A DNA stretch of 64,000 nt from Kozakia baliensis. GTDB taxonomy: Bacteria; Pseudomonadota; Alphaproteobacteria; Acetobacterales; Acetobacteraceae. The stretch lies in contig NZ_CP014674.1 in the NCBI RefSeq assembly GCF_001787335.1, forward strand, positions 124,001-188,000, written 5' to 3'. Position 1 is the first letter of the stretch. Each line of letters begins with the position of its first letter. Positions 53,524-62,113 of the stretch are shown in pieces. The translations under genes were made by a program, and so were the position numbers. The notes beneath the pieces were generated by a model, which ran no database searches, was not told the DNA's origin, and worked only from the letters and a program-made list of their open reading frames with translations.

Positions 53524-55833
53524 TTATGCCGTGGTCTTGTCGCCGTTCAGCGCGGCAAGCACGGTTTTCGGGCGGATCGGCAAATGGCGCATCCGCACGC
53601 CGACGGCATTGAAGATCGCGTTGCCGATTGCGGGTGCGATCACCGTCACGCCTGGCTCGCCCAGACCCATCGGCTTTTCCGTGCTTTCGACGAACTCGAT
53701 GTCCATCTCCGGCACATCGCCGATGCGCAGCGGTGTGTAGGTATCGAGGTTACGGTCCTTGATCGTGCCGTTGACCAGTTCCGTGCCTTCGAACAGCGCC
53801 ATGCTCAGGCCCCAAAGCGCCGCGCCTTCCGTTTGCGCCAAAGCGCCACCCGGATCGACGATCGTGCCCGCATCTACCAACAGCCACACCTTTTGGCAGG
53901 TGACGATGCCGGTCTTGCGGTCCACATGCACTTGGGCCGCGCCTGCCGTCCAAGTCGGCATGCCACGTTCCTGGCCGAAAGTCGTGGCCACACCCAGCGC
54001 CGTATCGGCCGGGAGCTGCGTTTTGCCCCAGCCGATCTTGTCGGCCAGACGTTGCAGCACCGCGGCCTGACGCTTCGCACCGCCGTTGGAATCCGGCGCT
54101 TCACCAGCGTTGCGGCCTTGTGCCGTCAGCATGGAGAGGCGAAACGCCACCGGGTCCTGCTTCAGTTCATGCGCGACTTCGTCCATGAACGATTCCAGCG
54201 CCCAAGGTGTCCAGCCCGAACTCACCGAGCGCAGCCAACCGGGACGGAAGGTGCGATTGGCCAGATCGTTGCTGATGGTGCGCAGTTGCGTCGGCCCGGT
54301 TTCATACCAATGATCCGCGCCTGCCGTGGCGAACTGATCGTAGGGCTTGTTATCGATGCCCTTGGACATGAACGCCGCCGCCATCACCTGCGTCGGCCAA
54401 CCTGCCGTCACGTCATACCGCATCCCCACGATCTTATCGTCGTTCAGCGCAACACGAATATTCTGCAAGGACGGTGAGCGGATCGAGTCGAATGCCATAT
54501 CGTCCGAACGCGTCAGAATCATCTTCACCGGCTTGCCGCCCAGCGCCTTGGAGGCGAGCGCGACGGGAACCGAGTAATCGCCGTTCAAGCGCCGTCCGAA
54601 GCCACCGCCCAGCAGATAAGTCCGCATGACGATCTGCTCTTTCGGCACCTGCAACGCTTCGGCCAACTGCGGCAGAACGAGAGATTGCCACTGGTTGCCG
54701 GTATGGATTTCCCATACGCCGTCAACCTGATGCGCGATCGCGTTCACCGGTTCGAGCTGATAATGCGCGACGGAAGCGCAAGTATAGCTGCGTTCCAGCG
54801 TTTTCGCGGGAGACTGGAACGTCTCCTTCGTGCCTTTATCGTCGAAGATGTAAACGCCGCCATCGGGCTTGGCGATGAGCTTGCGCCCATGCTCGATGAT
54901 CTCGGCTTCACTGACCGTCACCGTCTCGCCCGGTGTCCAGTTCACTTTCAGCGCGTCCGCCGCCTTGATCGCCGCCGGATAGGTCTTGGTGATGACCATC
55001 ACCCAGCCCGGCACGATGTTGGACGGGTCCTCCAGCACGACATAGCGCAGATAACCTGGAATTTTACGGGCTTCGCTGTCATCCACCGAAATGACCTTCG
55101 CGCCGTAACGCGTCGGCGGCATTTTCGGGCGGGCATACACCATGCCGTCGATCTTGGCGTCGATGCCGTAGATCGCGGCACCCGTCGTCTTGGCGGGGAT
55201 ATCCAGCGCCGCGACCTTTTTGCCGATCAAACGCCGCTCGCTGGCGGGTTTGAGCGGCAATTTCGCCATTTCTTCCGGCGTATATTGCTTGGTCGGCTTC
55301 GCCCGGGCGACGATATCGCCATAGGAGATGCTGCGGCCATTGGCTGTCACCATGCCGTTGCGCGCCGAGCACGCGCTCGGTGTGGCGCCGAGCAGTTTGG
55401 CGCCTTCCTCGATCATGATCGTACGCGCCGCCGCGCCCGCCTGGCGGAACACGTCCCACGTCATCCAGACCGACCACGAACCGCCGGTGACCATCAGGCC
55501 CCATTTCGGATCGGTATCGACCTGCGTGATCTTTACCTTGTCCCAGTCGGCTTCCATCTCATCGGCGATGATGCGCGCTAACGCGGTACCGACATGCTGG
55601 CCCATCTCCGCGCGGATGACGTTCACGTTCACCGTGCCGTCTGGGGCGATCGAACACCAGATGTTCGGCTCGAACATGCCGCCGCCCGGAAGATTGGACG
55701 GATAAACCTGGGAAGCGCTGGCAGGACGTGCGAAGCCGAAAGCCAGCCCCGCGCCCATTGTCGTCATCAAAAAGCCGCGGCGTGAAAGCGTTCGGCCTTC
55801 GCGCTCGGCGGATAATCGCTCTAATTTACCCAT
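53524..55833 (-). CDS. aldH: Molybdopterin-binding large subunit of membrane-bound aldehyde dehydrogenase
   Basis: Catalytic subunit of 769 residues, related to isoquinoline 1-oxidoreductase beta and the acetic-acid-bacterial AldH. A twin-arginine signal ([17 protein letters not shown]) marks export of the folded Mo-protein. Cofactor-binding segments include [11 protein letters not shown] and [25 protein letters not shown]; the catalytic Glu is Glu726 in GLGEPGV. It oxidises aldehyde to acid in the periplasm and passes electrons through the [2Fe-2S] and haem subunits. This family uses molybdopterin cytosine dinucleotide. Third gene of the operon, overlapping the second by 8 bp. Confidence 0.93.
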   Translation of the reverse strand: MGKLERLSAEREGRTLSRRGFLMTTMGAGLAFGFARPASASQVYPSNLPGGGMFEPNIWCSIAPDGTVNVNVIRAEMGQHVGTALARIIADEMEADWDKVKITQVDTDPKWGLMVTGGSWSVWMTWDVFRQAGAAARTIMIEEGAKLLGATPSACSARNGMVTANGRSISYGDIVARAKPTKQYTPEEMAKLPLKPASERRLIGKKVAALDIPAKTTGAAIYGIDAKIDGMVYARPKMPPTRYGAKVISVDDSEARKIPGYLRYVVLEDPSNIVPGWVMVITKTYPAAIKAADALKVNWTPGETVTVSEAEIIEHGRKLIAKPDGGVYIFDDKGTKETFQSPAKTLERSYTCASVAHYQLEPVNAIAHQVDGVWEIHTGNQWQSLVLPQLAEALQVPKEQIVMRTYLLGGGFGRRLNGDYSVPVALASKALGGKPVKMILTRSDDMAFDSIRSPSLQNIRVALNDDKIVGMRYDVTAGWPTQVMAAAFMSKGIDNKPYDQFATAGADHWYETGPTQLRTISNDLANRTFRPGWLRSVSSGWTPWALESFMDEVAHELKQDPVAFRLSMLTAQGRNAGEAPDSNGGAKRQAAVLQRLADKIGWGKTQLPADTALGVATTFGQERGMPTWTAGAAQVHVDRKTGIVTCQKVWLLVDAGTIVDPGGALAQTEGAALWGLSMALFEGTELVNGTIKDRNLDTYTPLRIGDVPEMDIEFVESTEKPMGLGEPGVTVIAPAIGNAIFNAVGVRMRHLPIRPKTVLAALNGDKTTA

Positions 55834-56305
55834 GGAGCGTCTCCCCGCCTGAAGCAGCTTCGGCCGCTTCCTTGATGGCTTTACGTATGCGGATATAGGT
55901 CATGCAGCGGCAGAGGCTCCCTCCCATCACACCGTCGATCTGCTCGTCGGTCGGATTGGGATAGTCCTTCAAAAGGCTTGCGGCCTGCATGATCTGGCCG
56001 GATTGGCAGTAGCCGCATTGCGGCACCTGCTGGTCGCGCCATGCAACTTGTACCGGGTGTGCGCCTTGCGGGTCCAGCCCTTCGATCGTCGTGATCGAAG
56101 CACCGTCGACGGAAGCCAGCGGCGTGATGCACGAACGCGTGGCGCGCCCGCCGACATGCACCGTGCACGCGCCGCATTCACCGATACCGCAGCCGAATTT
56201 GGTGCCGGTCAGGTTCAGGTCGTCGCGAAGCACCCACAACAGCGGTGTGTCATCCGGTGCGTCAACCGAAACCGGCTGACCATTGAGTTCGAATTTCGTT
56301 GTCAT
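55826..56305 (-). CDS. [2Fe-2S] small subunit of the molybdenum aldehyde dehydrogenase
   Basis: A 159-residue iron-sulfur protein with two cluster sites. The plant-type cluster uses Cys39, Cys44, Cys47 and Cys59 ([22 protein letters not shown]) and the second uses Cys97, Cys100, Cys132 and Cys134 (CGYC and LCRC). It carries electrons from the Mo centre to the haem subunit. It has no own signal; it is probably exported bound to the large subunit. Second of three genes, between the cytochrome and aldH. Confidence 0.94.
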   Translation of the reverse strand: MTTKFELNGQPVSVDAPDDTPLLWVLRDDLNLTGTKFGCGIGECGACTVHVGGRATRSCITPLASVDGASITTIEGLDPQGAHPVQVAWRDQQVPQCGYCQSGQIMQAASLLKDYPNPTDEQIDGVMGGSLCRCMTYIRIRKAIKEAAEAASGGETLHG

Positions 56306-56333
56306 GTCTTATCCCCTGCGATGCGCGGCCAGA

Positions 56334-57722
56334 TCAGTGCGAAGCATTGATCGGCGGGGTTTTCAGGGTGGCGCGCATCTGGGCGGCTTTCTTTTCCAGA
56401 TCGGTCCAGGGCGGCAGATTGGTGCGGGTGCGGCGCAGATAGGCGGCGATGCGCGCCATGTCGGCATCGGTCAACCCAGCGTAGAAGCTCGGCATCGCGA
56501 TCTGATCCTGGCCTTCCTTCGCGCCGATGCCATGCAGCATCACCATGAACAGATTGTTCGGTTCATCCAGCCAGAGCGCGTTGTTCAGCGCCAATTCCGG
56601 GCGACCCAGAACCGGGCCGGGGGCGGAATTGTAATGGCAGGCGGCGCAGGCGGCCTGATAGAGGCGCGCATCCGCGTCGTCAGTCTGCGGTCCGACCAAG
56701 TTTTTCTTGGAGCGCTCCATGGCCGTGGCGATCGCCGCCGTGTTCTGGCCTTGGCGCTGCTCGGCATGGTCGACATCGGCATAGTAATGCGCGATCGCCC
56801 GAACATCCGATTCCGGCAGCTTGGAGAGGAAGGAATGCGGGATCGGAGACATCGGTCCCGCCGCCGAACCGTGCAGCGGCGCTACGCCGAAGCGCAGGTA
56901 CTGGAACAATTCGTCCTCGGTCCAGACCACGGGCGTCGGGTTATGATCGTTCAATGGCGGTGCGATCCAGCCGTCAATGACGTTGCCGTCATAGGCATGG
57001 CTCAGCTTTTCGGCGCCCATGGCGTTACGTGGCGTATGACAAGCGCCGCAATGCGCGTCGCCTTCCGCCAGATATGCGCCGCGATTCCATTGTGCGTCGT
57101 GGTTCGGATCGTTCTTGTAACGCCCAGGCGAGAAGAACAGCAGCTTCCATGCAGCCTGACCGATGATGCGGATATTGACCGGGAACGGCACGGTATTGTC
57201 ACGCGGTTGCAGATGCACCGCCGGGCGGCTCATAAGATAAGCGTAAAGGTCCGAAACGTCCTGATCGCTGACTTTCGTAAAGTGATCGAACGGGAAGGCC
57301 GGGTAAAGCTGCGTGCCATCTCGTGCGATGCCCAAATTCATGGCGCGCTTGAAGGCGGCTTCCGACCAGTTGCCGATACCCGTTTCCGGATCGGGCGTGA
57401 TGTTCGACGAATAGATATTGCCGAACGGCGTTTCCATCTGGAAATCGCCCGCCATTTCTGGGCCTTTATGCCCATCCGTGCGCGTATGGCACTCCGCGCA
57501 ATATCCGGCGGCGGCCACGAGTTCGCCGCGCTTGACGGCTTCCGGCGAGAAGAAAGAAGCGGCGGGGCGGCTGATGGGGGCGATGGAAGGATACCACGCA
57601 TAGGCGAGGAACCCGGCGCCACCCACAACTCCTAGCCCGACGACTGCGGCGGCAATGCGCTTTGCTAGCGCGAACTTACCTGAATTTTTTTGAGAAGGAG
57701 CGATCGACATGCGCGCAGACAT
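56334..57722 (-). CDS. Triheme cytochrome c subunit of the aldehyde dehydrogenase
   Basis: A 462-residue membrane-anchored cytochrome. One N-terminal helix (IAAAVVGLGVVGGAGFLAYAW) is followed by three c-type haem sites: CAECH (75-79), CGACH (225-229) and CAACH (359-363). It accepts electrons from the FeS subunit and reduces ubiquinone, as in AldF-type subunits of acetic acid bacteria. The first ATG lacks a clear ribosome-binding site, and 57710 is an alternative. First gene of the three-gene operon. Confidence 0.93.
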   Translation of the reverse strand: MSARMSIAPSQKNSGKFALAKRIAAAVVGLGVVGGAGFLAYAWYPSIAPISRPAASFFSPEAVKRGELVAAAGYCAECHTRTDGHKGPEMAGDFQMETPFGNIYSSNITPDPETGIGNWSEAAFKRAMNLGIARDGTQLYPAFPFDHFTKVSDQDVSDLYAYLMSRPAVHLQPRDNTVPFPVNIRIIGQAAWKLLFFSPGRYKNDPNHDAQWNRGAYLAEGDAHCGACHTPRNAMGAEKLSHAYDGNVIDGWIAPPLNDHNPTPVVWTEDELFQYLRFGVAPLHGSAAGPMSPIPHSFLSKLPESDVRAIAHYYADVDHAEQRQGQNTAAIATAMERSKKNLVGPQTDDADARLYQAACAACHYNSAPGPVLGRPELALNNALWLDEPNNLFMVMLHGIGAKEGQDQIAMPSFYAGLTDADMARIAAYLRRTRTNLPPWTDLEKKAAQMRATLKTPPINASH

Positions 57723-57782
57723 GGCAGACGCGCGGCATCAACGCAATCGCGCACGCAAATATGTGAGGTATCTGTATTTTTA

Positions 57783-57798
57783 GTAACGTTCTCGTTAC
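57783..57798. promoter_or_regulatory. Perfect inverted repeat upstream of the aldehyde dehydrogenase operon
   Basis: GTAACG, TTCT, CGTTAC, about 61 bp before the cytochrome start. It may be an operator for the TetR-containing regulator nearby; this is inference. Confidence 0.45.
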
Positions 57799-57877
57799 CA
57801 ATAAAGCGCCGCGATATTTCTTATAACTTTGATATCCTGACCATAATTATTGAAAATGAAAATCAATTTCAACTTAA

Positions 57878-60061
57878 TTAGAAGTCGATTTCCATCGTGA
57901 AATGATAAGTGCGCGGTAGGCCCGCCACGGCGGAATTGGTCGCCGTTCCGGTGCCGCCGTTGATGGTGTTGGGGTAAACGGATGCCCAGTAGCTTTGGTT
58001 CGTCACATTATTCACGCCGAACCGGAAAACGATCGGCTCTTTGTAGACATGCGTCGCATAGCGCGCACCTAAATCTAACGTGACATAAGAACCTGCGAAG
58101 GTTTCGTTTTTCACGTCCGCCGCGCGGCGTGCCATGTAATGCACGCTTGCGTTCACCGCAGCTCCCTTGGCCCAAACAGGGTGGTAATCCAGTAGCACAT
58201 TGGCCTGGACCGGCGGCACGCCTACGACTTCCTTATGCGATGTCGAGGCGGTGCCGGTATTGCCGAGTTGCGCATCCATCCACGTCATGCCGCCCAAGAC
58301 ACTTAAGGAACGCGTGACGCTGCCTGCCGCCTGGAACTCGACGCCATAATTGCGCTGGTTGCCGAACGTGCCGAAAACATTGGTGGTCGGGTCGGTGTAG
58401 CCATAAGGGCGGCTCATGCGGAAACCCGCGACGTTCAACTGAAAGCCGTTGTCGAATTGGTATTTATACCCGACTTCGTATTCTTCCGAACGCAGTGGCG
58501 CGAGGGTCTCGTTGGCGTTTTTTACGCCGTCCGGCGCGGTCGGCCCGGCTTCGATGCTGCGGCCCCAGGTGAAATAAGCGCTTTGATTGCGCGTCGCCTT
58601 ATAGATCAGGCTCGTCATGGGGCTGAACGCCGCATTGCGCGCGTAGGAATCAGTTTTGACGTTGTTCTTGTTGTAATTATTGGTGCTGAGCCAACCCCAG
58701 GCGAGTGTACCCATGATTGCCCAATGGTCGCCCAACGAGATCGTATCGCCGGCAATTAGCGATTGCTCGGTGGTGACGGCGGATTTGTAATTGCCCGAGA
58801 AATAGGGCTGGCGGCCGGAAAATTTCGCCGGGTTGCCGAGGCTCGCATTGCCGAGCGTAAAGCTCTGCCCGACGGTCGGATTGTAATTCCCCATCGTGTA
58901 ACCGTTACTGCCGATCACGATCTCATGCTTGAGCGGGCCGGTATGAAAACGCCCGTTCAGGTAGGCGAGATTGCTCCCGACCTTAAAGTTCTTGGCCGTC
59001 GCCGCGGCGCTGATCGTGCTCGTGTAATCGCCTGCCGAGTTCAGCAATTGATTGCTGACGCTGAAGACCTGCCGATAGGCGTTTTGATAAAGGCCGCCGA
59101 GGGTGAGGGACCAATCATCGTTGAAATGATGAATGATCTTCGCCAGCGCCGTGTTGGTTTCCATATTGAAACCGGCATAAGGCTGACCGTAACCTTGCTT
59201 GCTCAGATCCGGCGCATTCGGCAACTGGATGCCCGTTTTATAAGTGAATTGCCCCGGATAACCGCGTTCCGCAAAGCTATATTGGCTGGCATCGATCTGA
59301 ATGACGGTTCGGGGCGAGAGATGAATATCGAAATCGCCGCTGACCATGTCGCGGCGCAAATGCGACCCGGCCACGAAGCTTTCGCCCTGCTGGTTAAGCA
59401 GATTGAGCCGATAGCCGAACCAGCCATGACGGCCCACGCGCCCCGAAACATCGAGGCTCTCCAACGGCGCGCCAATGGAATCCACACCGGCGACGAAACG
59501 TTCCGTCATGCGGTCGGTCGGGCGCTTGAGCGTGTAGCTGAATGTGCCCGCCGGATTTTGCGGCCCGTAAAGCGCCCCGGACAAGCCGTTGAGCACTTGC
59601 AGATTATCGAACTGCTCCGCCGCGTAAGGCGTGGTGATGACCATATTCAAGCCATCGATACGAGAGTTGGACACCACATCCGCTTCGAACCCGCGTGATT
59701 GCGGGCGAGACGTGTTCGGGTCGCCGCGTTCTTCCAACTGCACGGAGGGCATATATTGCGCGAGATCGTTGATATTGCGCGCCTGCTGGTTGGCGATGAC
59801 GTCCTGCGTGACGGTCATGATCGAAAATGGCGTATCGAGCGTGGGGCGATCGCCGAGCGGACCGAGAACCGCCGTTTTCTTGCTGTACTGCGCCGTGGTG
59901 CCGGTCGCGACACGCCTGTGAACGTTCACTTGTTCGACGGCGGGCGTTTTCGCCTTGGGCTTGGCAGGTTGGACCGATGTTTCCGCAGCATGCGCGGGAA
60001 GACTGAAGACTATCGATGCAGCGCTCGCCAACAAAACTTGTTCAGTCAGACGAAACCGCAT
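57878..60061 (-). CDS. TonB-dependent siderophore-type receptor
   Basis: Outer-membrane receptor of 727 residues. The signal peptide (LLASAASIVFSLPAHAA) is followed by a plug with TLDTPFSIMTVTQDVIANQQARNINDLAQYMP, SRGFEADV and NLQVLNGLSGALYGPQNPAGTFSYTLKRP. The barrel ends in TMEIDF. The position inside a molybdenum gene cluster is unusual, and the substrate could be a siderophore, a metal chelate or a cofactor. It is 201 bp downstream of the MocA-TetR fusion, whose gap contains a strong inverted repeat, and 155 bp upstream of the dehydrogenase operon. Confidence 0.88.
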   Translation of the reverse strand: MRFRLTEQVLLASAASIVFSLPAHAAETSVQPAKPKAKTPAVEQVNVHRRVATGTTAQYSKKTAVLGPLGDRPTLDTPFSIMTVTQDVIANQQARNINDLAQYMPSVQLEERGDPNTSRPQSRGFEADVVSNSRIDGLNMVITTPYAAEQFDNLQVLNGLSGALYGPQNPAGTFSYTLKRPTDRMTERFVAGVDSIGAPLESLDVSGRVGRHGWFGYRLNLLNQQGESFVAGSHLRRDMVSGDFDIHLSPRTVIQIDASQYSFAERGYPGQFTYKTGIQLPNAPDLSKQGYGQPYAGFNMETNTALAKIIHHFNDDWSLTLGGLYQNAYRQVFSVSNQLLNSAGDYTSTISAAATAKNFKVGSNLAYLNGRFHTGPLKHEIVIGSNGYTMGNYNPTVGQSFTLGNASLGNPAKFSGRQPYFSGNYKSAVTTEQSLIAGDTISLGDHWAIMGTLAWGWLSTNNYNKNNVKTDSYARNAAFSPMTSLIYKATRNQSAYFTWGRSIEAGPTAPDGVKNANETLAPLRSEEYEVGYKYQFDNGFQLNVAGFRMSRPYGYTDPTTNVFGTFGNQRNYGVEFQAAGSVTRSLSVLGGMTWMDAQLGNTGTASTSHKEVVGVPPVQANVLLDYHPVWAKGAAVNASVHYMARRAADVKNETFAGSYVTLDLGARYATHVYKEPIVFRFGVNNVTNQSYWASVYPNTINGGTGTATNSAVAGLPRTYHFTMEIDF

Positions 60062-60208
60062 CTTGCTTCTTGCTCCGTGGATCAGGGAAATTAATGCGGC
60101 GTTCCTGACGGATGCGGAATGGCTTGTCCACGCGGAAATTCGAGGGAAAGAGTGAAAATTTCTCGCGTAGATAGTATTAGATGACTGAAATAAAAAGAAT
60201 AAATTGGT

Positions 60209-60237
60209 GTGATTGTGACTTTGAATGTCATCATCAC
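60209..60237. promoter_or_regulatory. 29-bp near-perfect inverted repeat upstream of the TonB receptor
   Basis: GTGATTGTGAC, seven bases, GTCATCATCAC: nine of eleven base pairs match. A second repeat, TCACG-ATTC-CGTGA, follows at 60234-60247, and TCACG recurs at 60263. It lies in the gap between the fusion gene and the receptor gene and may be the binding site of the TetR half. Confidence 0.5.
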
Positions 60238-60262
60238 GATTCCGTGAATTTGTCTTTCTGTG

Positions 60263-61471
60263 TCACGATATCGCGGTTTCGGCAGTCTGTCCGAAGATCT
60301 TCCCGAAATCCTCACGCCTCTCTTTCTTCAACCATTCATCGAGAGCGCTGCGATAAAGTGCAATGCCGATGCGAGCTTTGAGCGTGGCGGTTTTCTGTCG
60401 GCTGCTCGTTTTGGGAAGGCGCTTCTCCAATCCCCTCGTGATGCCGCCTTCCCATTCCGCATATTTCGCCAATGCGGCGCCGCACAGCGCTTGGGACGTT
60501 TTGATCAAGCTTATGAAATCGAGCTTCTCTTGTTCCTGCAAGACGGCCTGACGCATCATGCGTTCGAAGGCTTGGCGCAGGGCCTGATCCGGCGTGAGAT
60601 CGTCCGGTGCATTTTCGATGGAGGTTTGCAAAAAATCGGTCATCTCGCTCATCCATGCGAGAACGATATCGCTCTTGGTGGTGAAATGGCGGAAAAACGT
60701 GCGCGTTGAAATGCCTGCGGCGGCGGCGATGTCTTCCACCGTCGTTTCATCGTAACTGCGATCGGCGAAAAGATGTGCCGCTTGAGCGATGACGGTTTCG
60801 CGGATGCGAGATTGCTTGAGTTCACGAACGCCAAGGGCTGGTTTCTCCTGCGCCTCGTCGCTGAGTGTCGGTTTCTCCAAACGTCGTCCATCGATCCAGC
60901 GGCGGCGGATCGCCATGGCCAGTTGGTCTGGCGTATCGAGATCGAAGGCCAGTTCAGGCGCATCGACAAAGAGCAATCGTTCGGGATGTTGCCGCCAAAG
61001 CTGGCCGAAACCGCGATCGCCGCGCAATGCGCTGGCCAAGCGCATGGTCTTGGCCGTCACCAAAGCGGGGATACCGAAATTTTCCGCATCGTAACGGCTG
61101 ACGACGTCGTGGTGATGATCCTGGGCTTTGAGAAGCGCTTGAAGATGCGCGAATTTAAGGCGGCACTGGTCCACGCCGCTGATGAGTGTCGGTCCGTCAT
61201 GATCGCGCAGCGCAGAGGCGACCGCACGCACGGAGGTCGATAAGCCTTCTCGCCAATCCGGGTTTTGAATGAGGCGTATGGGCAAATCGGCAAGATGAGC
61301 CGAAACGGCGGGCTGGCTGACGACGACGTAAAGCCTGGCCGGCTTGGTTCTGAGCAAGAGCTGCGCCATCCGCCGCACCAGCGGCTCGCCTTGTATGGTC
61401 AGTTCCTGTTTCGACTGCCCCAGCCGCGAGCTTCCACCTGCCGCCAGCAGCACGGCCACATGTGCGCTCAT
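60263..61471 (-). CDS. Fusion of a MocA-like nucleotidyltransferase and a TetR-family regulator
   Basis: One 402-residue chain. Residues 5-190 are a MobA/MocA-like nucleotidyltransferase: LLAAGGSSRLGQSKQEL is the CTP/GTP loop, GVDQCRL (Asp101, Gln102) and DLDTPDQL are the metal and substrate aspartates. Residues 217-402 are a TetR regulator, with helix-turn-helix TTVEDIAAAAGISTRTFFRHF at 243-263 and an all-alpha C-terminal domain. I followed the frame base by base across the junction near 60880 and found no stop. It sits upstream of a Mo aldehyde dehydrogenase. An MCD-cofactor-making regulator is inferred. Confidence 0.85.
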   Translation of the reverse strand: MSAHVAVLLAAGGSSRLGQSKQELTIQGEPLVRRMAQLLLRTKPARLYVVVSQPAVSAHLADLPIRLIQNPDWREGLSTSVRAVASALRDHDGPTLISGVDQCRLKFAHLQALLKAQDHHHDVVSRYDAENFGIPALVTAKTMRLASALRGDRGFGQLWRQHPERLLFVDAPELAFDLDTPDQLAMAIRRRWIDGRRLEKPTLSDEAQEKPALGVRELKQSRIRETVIAQAAHLFADRSYDETTVEDIAAAAGISTRTFFRHFTTKSDIVLAWMSEMTDFLQTSIENAPDDLTPDQALRQAFERMMRQAVLQEQEKLDFISLIKTSQALCGAALAKYAEWEGGITRGLEKRLPKTSSRQKTATLKARIGIALYRSALDEWLKKERREDFGKIFGQTAETAIS

Positions 61472-61490
61472 TCGTTTCGTCTCTCGCGCT

Positions 61491-61769
61491 TTAATTGGAG
61501 GAATTGGTTTTGCGGCCGGTGGTTTTGCCCGTCCATAACCAAAGGATCAGGCATGGCACGAAGAAGTAAAGCGCCACGGCGACGATCAGCACGCGCAGGA
61601 GATAAGACAGATCGGTGTGAAGAAAGAGGCGGCAGATGAGATTGGCCAACCCCAACATGAGCGCGACGCAAATAAACCCGCCGAGATTGACGAGGAGGCT
61701 GCGTCCGTCATTCACCTGTTCGATCGGCGCGATGAAGGCGGGTATTTTTTCATTGGGCGTCTTTGTCAT
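61491..61769 (-). CDS. Small membrane protein of unknown function
   Basis: A 92-residue protein with two predicted membrane helices (GGFICVALMLGLANLICRLFL and LLRVLIVAVALYFFVPCLILWLW) and a charged C-terminus. I do not recognise a family. It starts the minus-strand run and ends 19 bp before the MocA-TetR fusion, so the two may be co-transcribed. A role in molybdate handling is only suggested by position. Confidence 0.6.
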   Translation of the reverse strand: MTKTPNEKIPAFIAPIEQVNDGRSLLVNLGGFICVALMLGLANLICRLFLHTDLSYLLRVLIVAVALYFFVPCLILWLWTGKTTGRKTNSSN

Positions 61770-61894
61770 CGTGCGGTGTCCGTCATTAATAAACCTCCAT
61801 CCGTGCCTAAACGAGCATGAGATGGCGTATAGAAACGACCGTCATAGGACTTGTGGTGGCAATCGTCACGAAAACAGAAGGCAAGGAACGTGTC

Positions 61895-62101
61895 ATGAAA
61901 CTAAGCGCACGTAACCAATTGAAGGGCCGGATTGTCGAAATCGTCAAAGGCGCGACGACGTCCCATGTGAGGATCGACGTGAACGGCGCGGTCATTACCA
62001 GCGCGATCACCAACGAATCCGTGGCCGATCTCCAACTCGAAGTCGGTAAAACGGCCTATGCCGTCATCAAGGCTTCCAGCGTGATGGTGGGCGTGGACTA
62101 A
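61895..62101 (+). CDS. mop: Molybdenum-pterin-binding protein (Mop, molbindin)
   Basis: A single TOBE/Mop domain of 68 residues: MKLSARNQLKGRIVEIVKGATTSHVRIDVNG, then ITNESVADLQLEVGKTAYAVIKASSVMVGV, the full family pattern. Molbindins form hexamers that bind several molybdate ions and act as a cytosolic store. The ATG at 61895 has AAGGAA eight bases upstream; the longer frame from 61817 has no support. It is divergent from the small membrane protein and the fusion, placing Mo storage beside Mo-cofactor and Mo-enzyme genes. Confidence 0.92.
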   Translation: MKLSARNQLKGRIVEIVKGATTSHVRIDVNGAVITSAITNESVADLQLEVGKTAYAVIKASSVMVGVD

Positions 62102-62113
62102 CCACGCGCGGCA

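Noticed and set aside
60263-61471. Possibility that the MocA-TetR fusion is a frameshift joining two genes
   Set aside because: The frame was followed across the junction near 60880 and is continuous. The linker has normal composition, and no second start with a ribosome-binding site is obvious. An internal ATG at residue 187 could still produce a TetR-only form.
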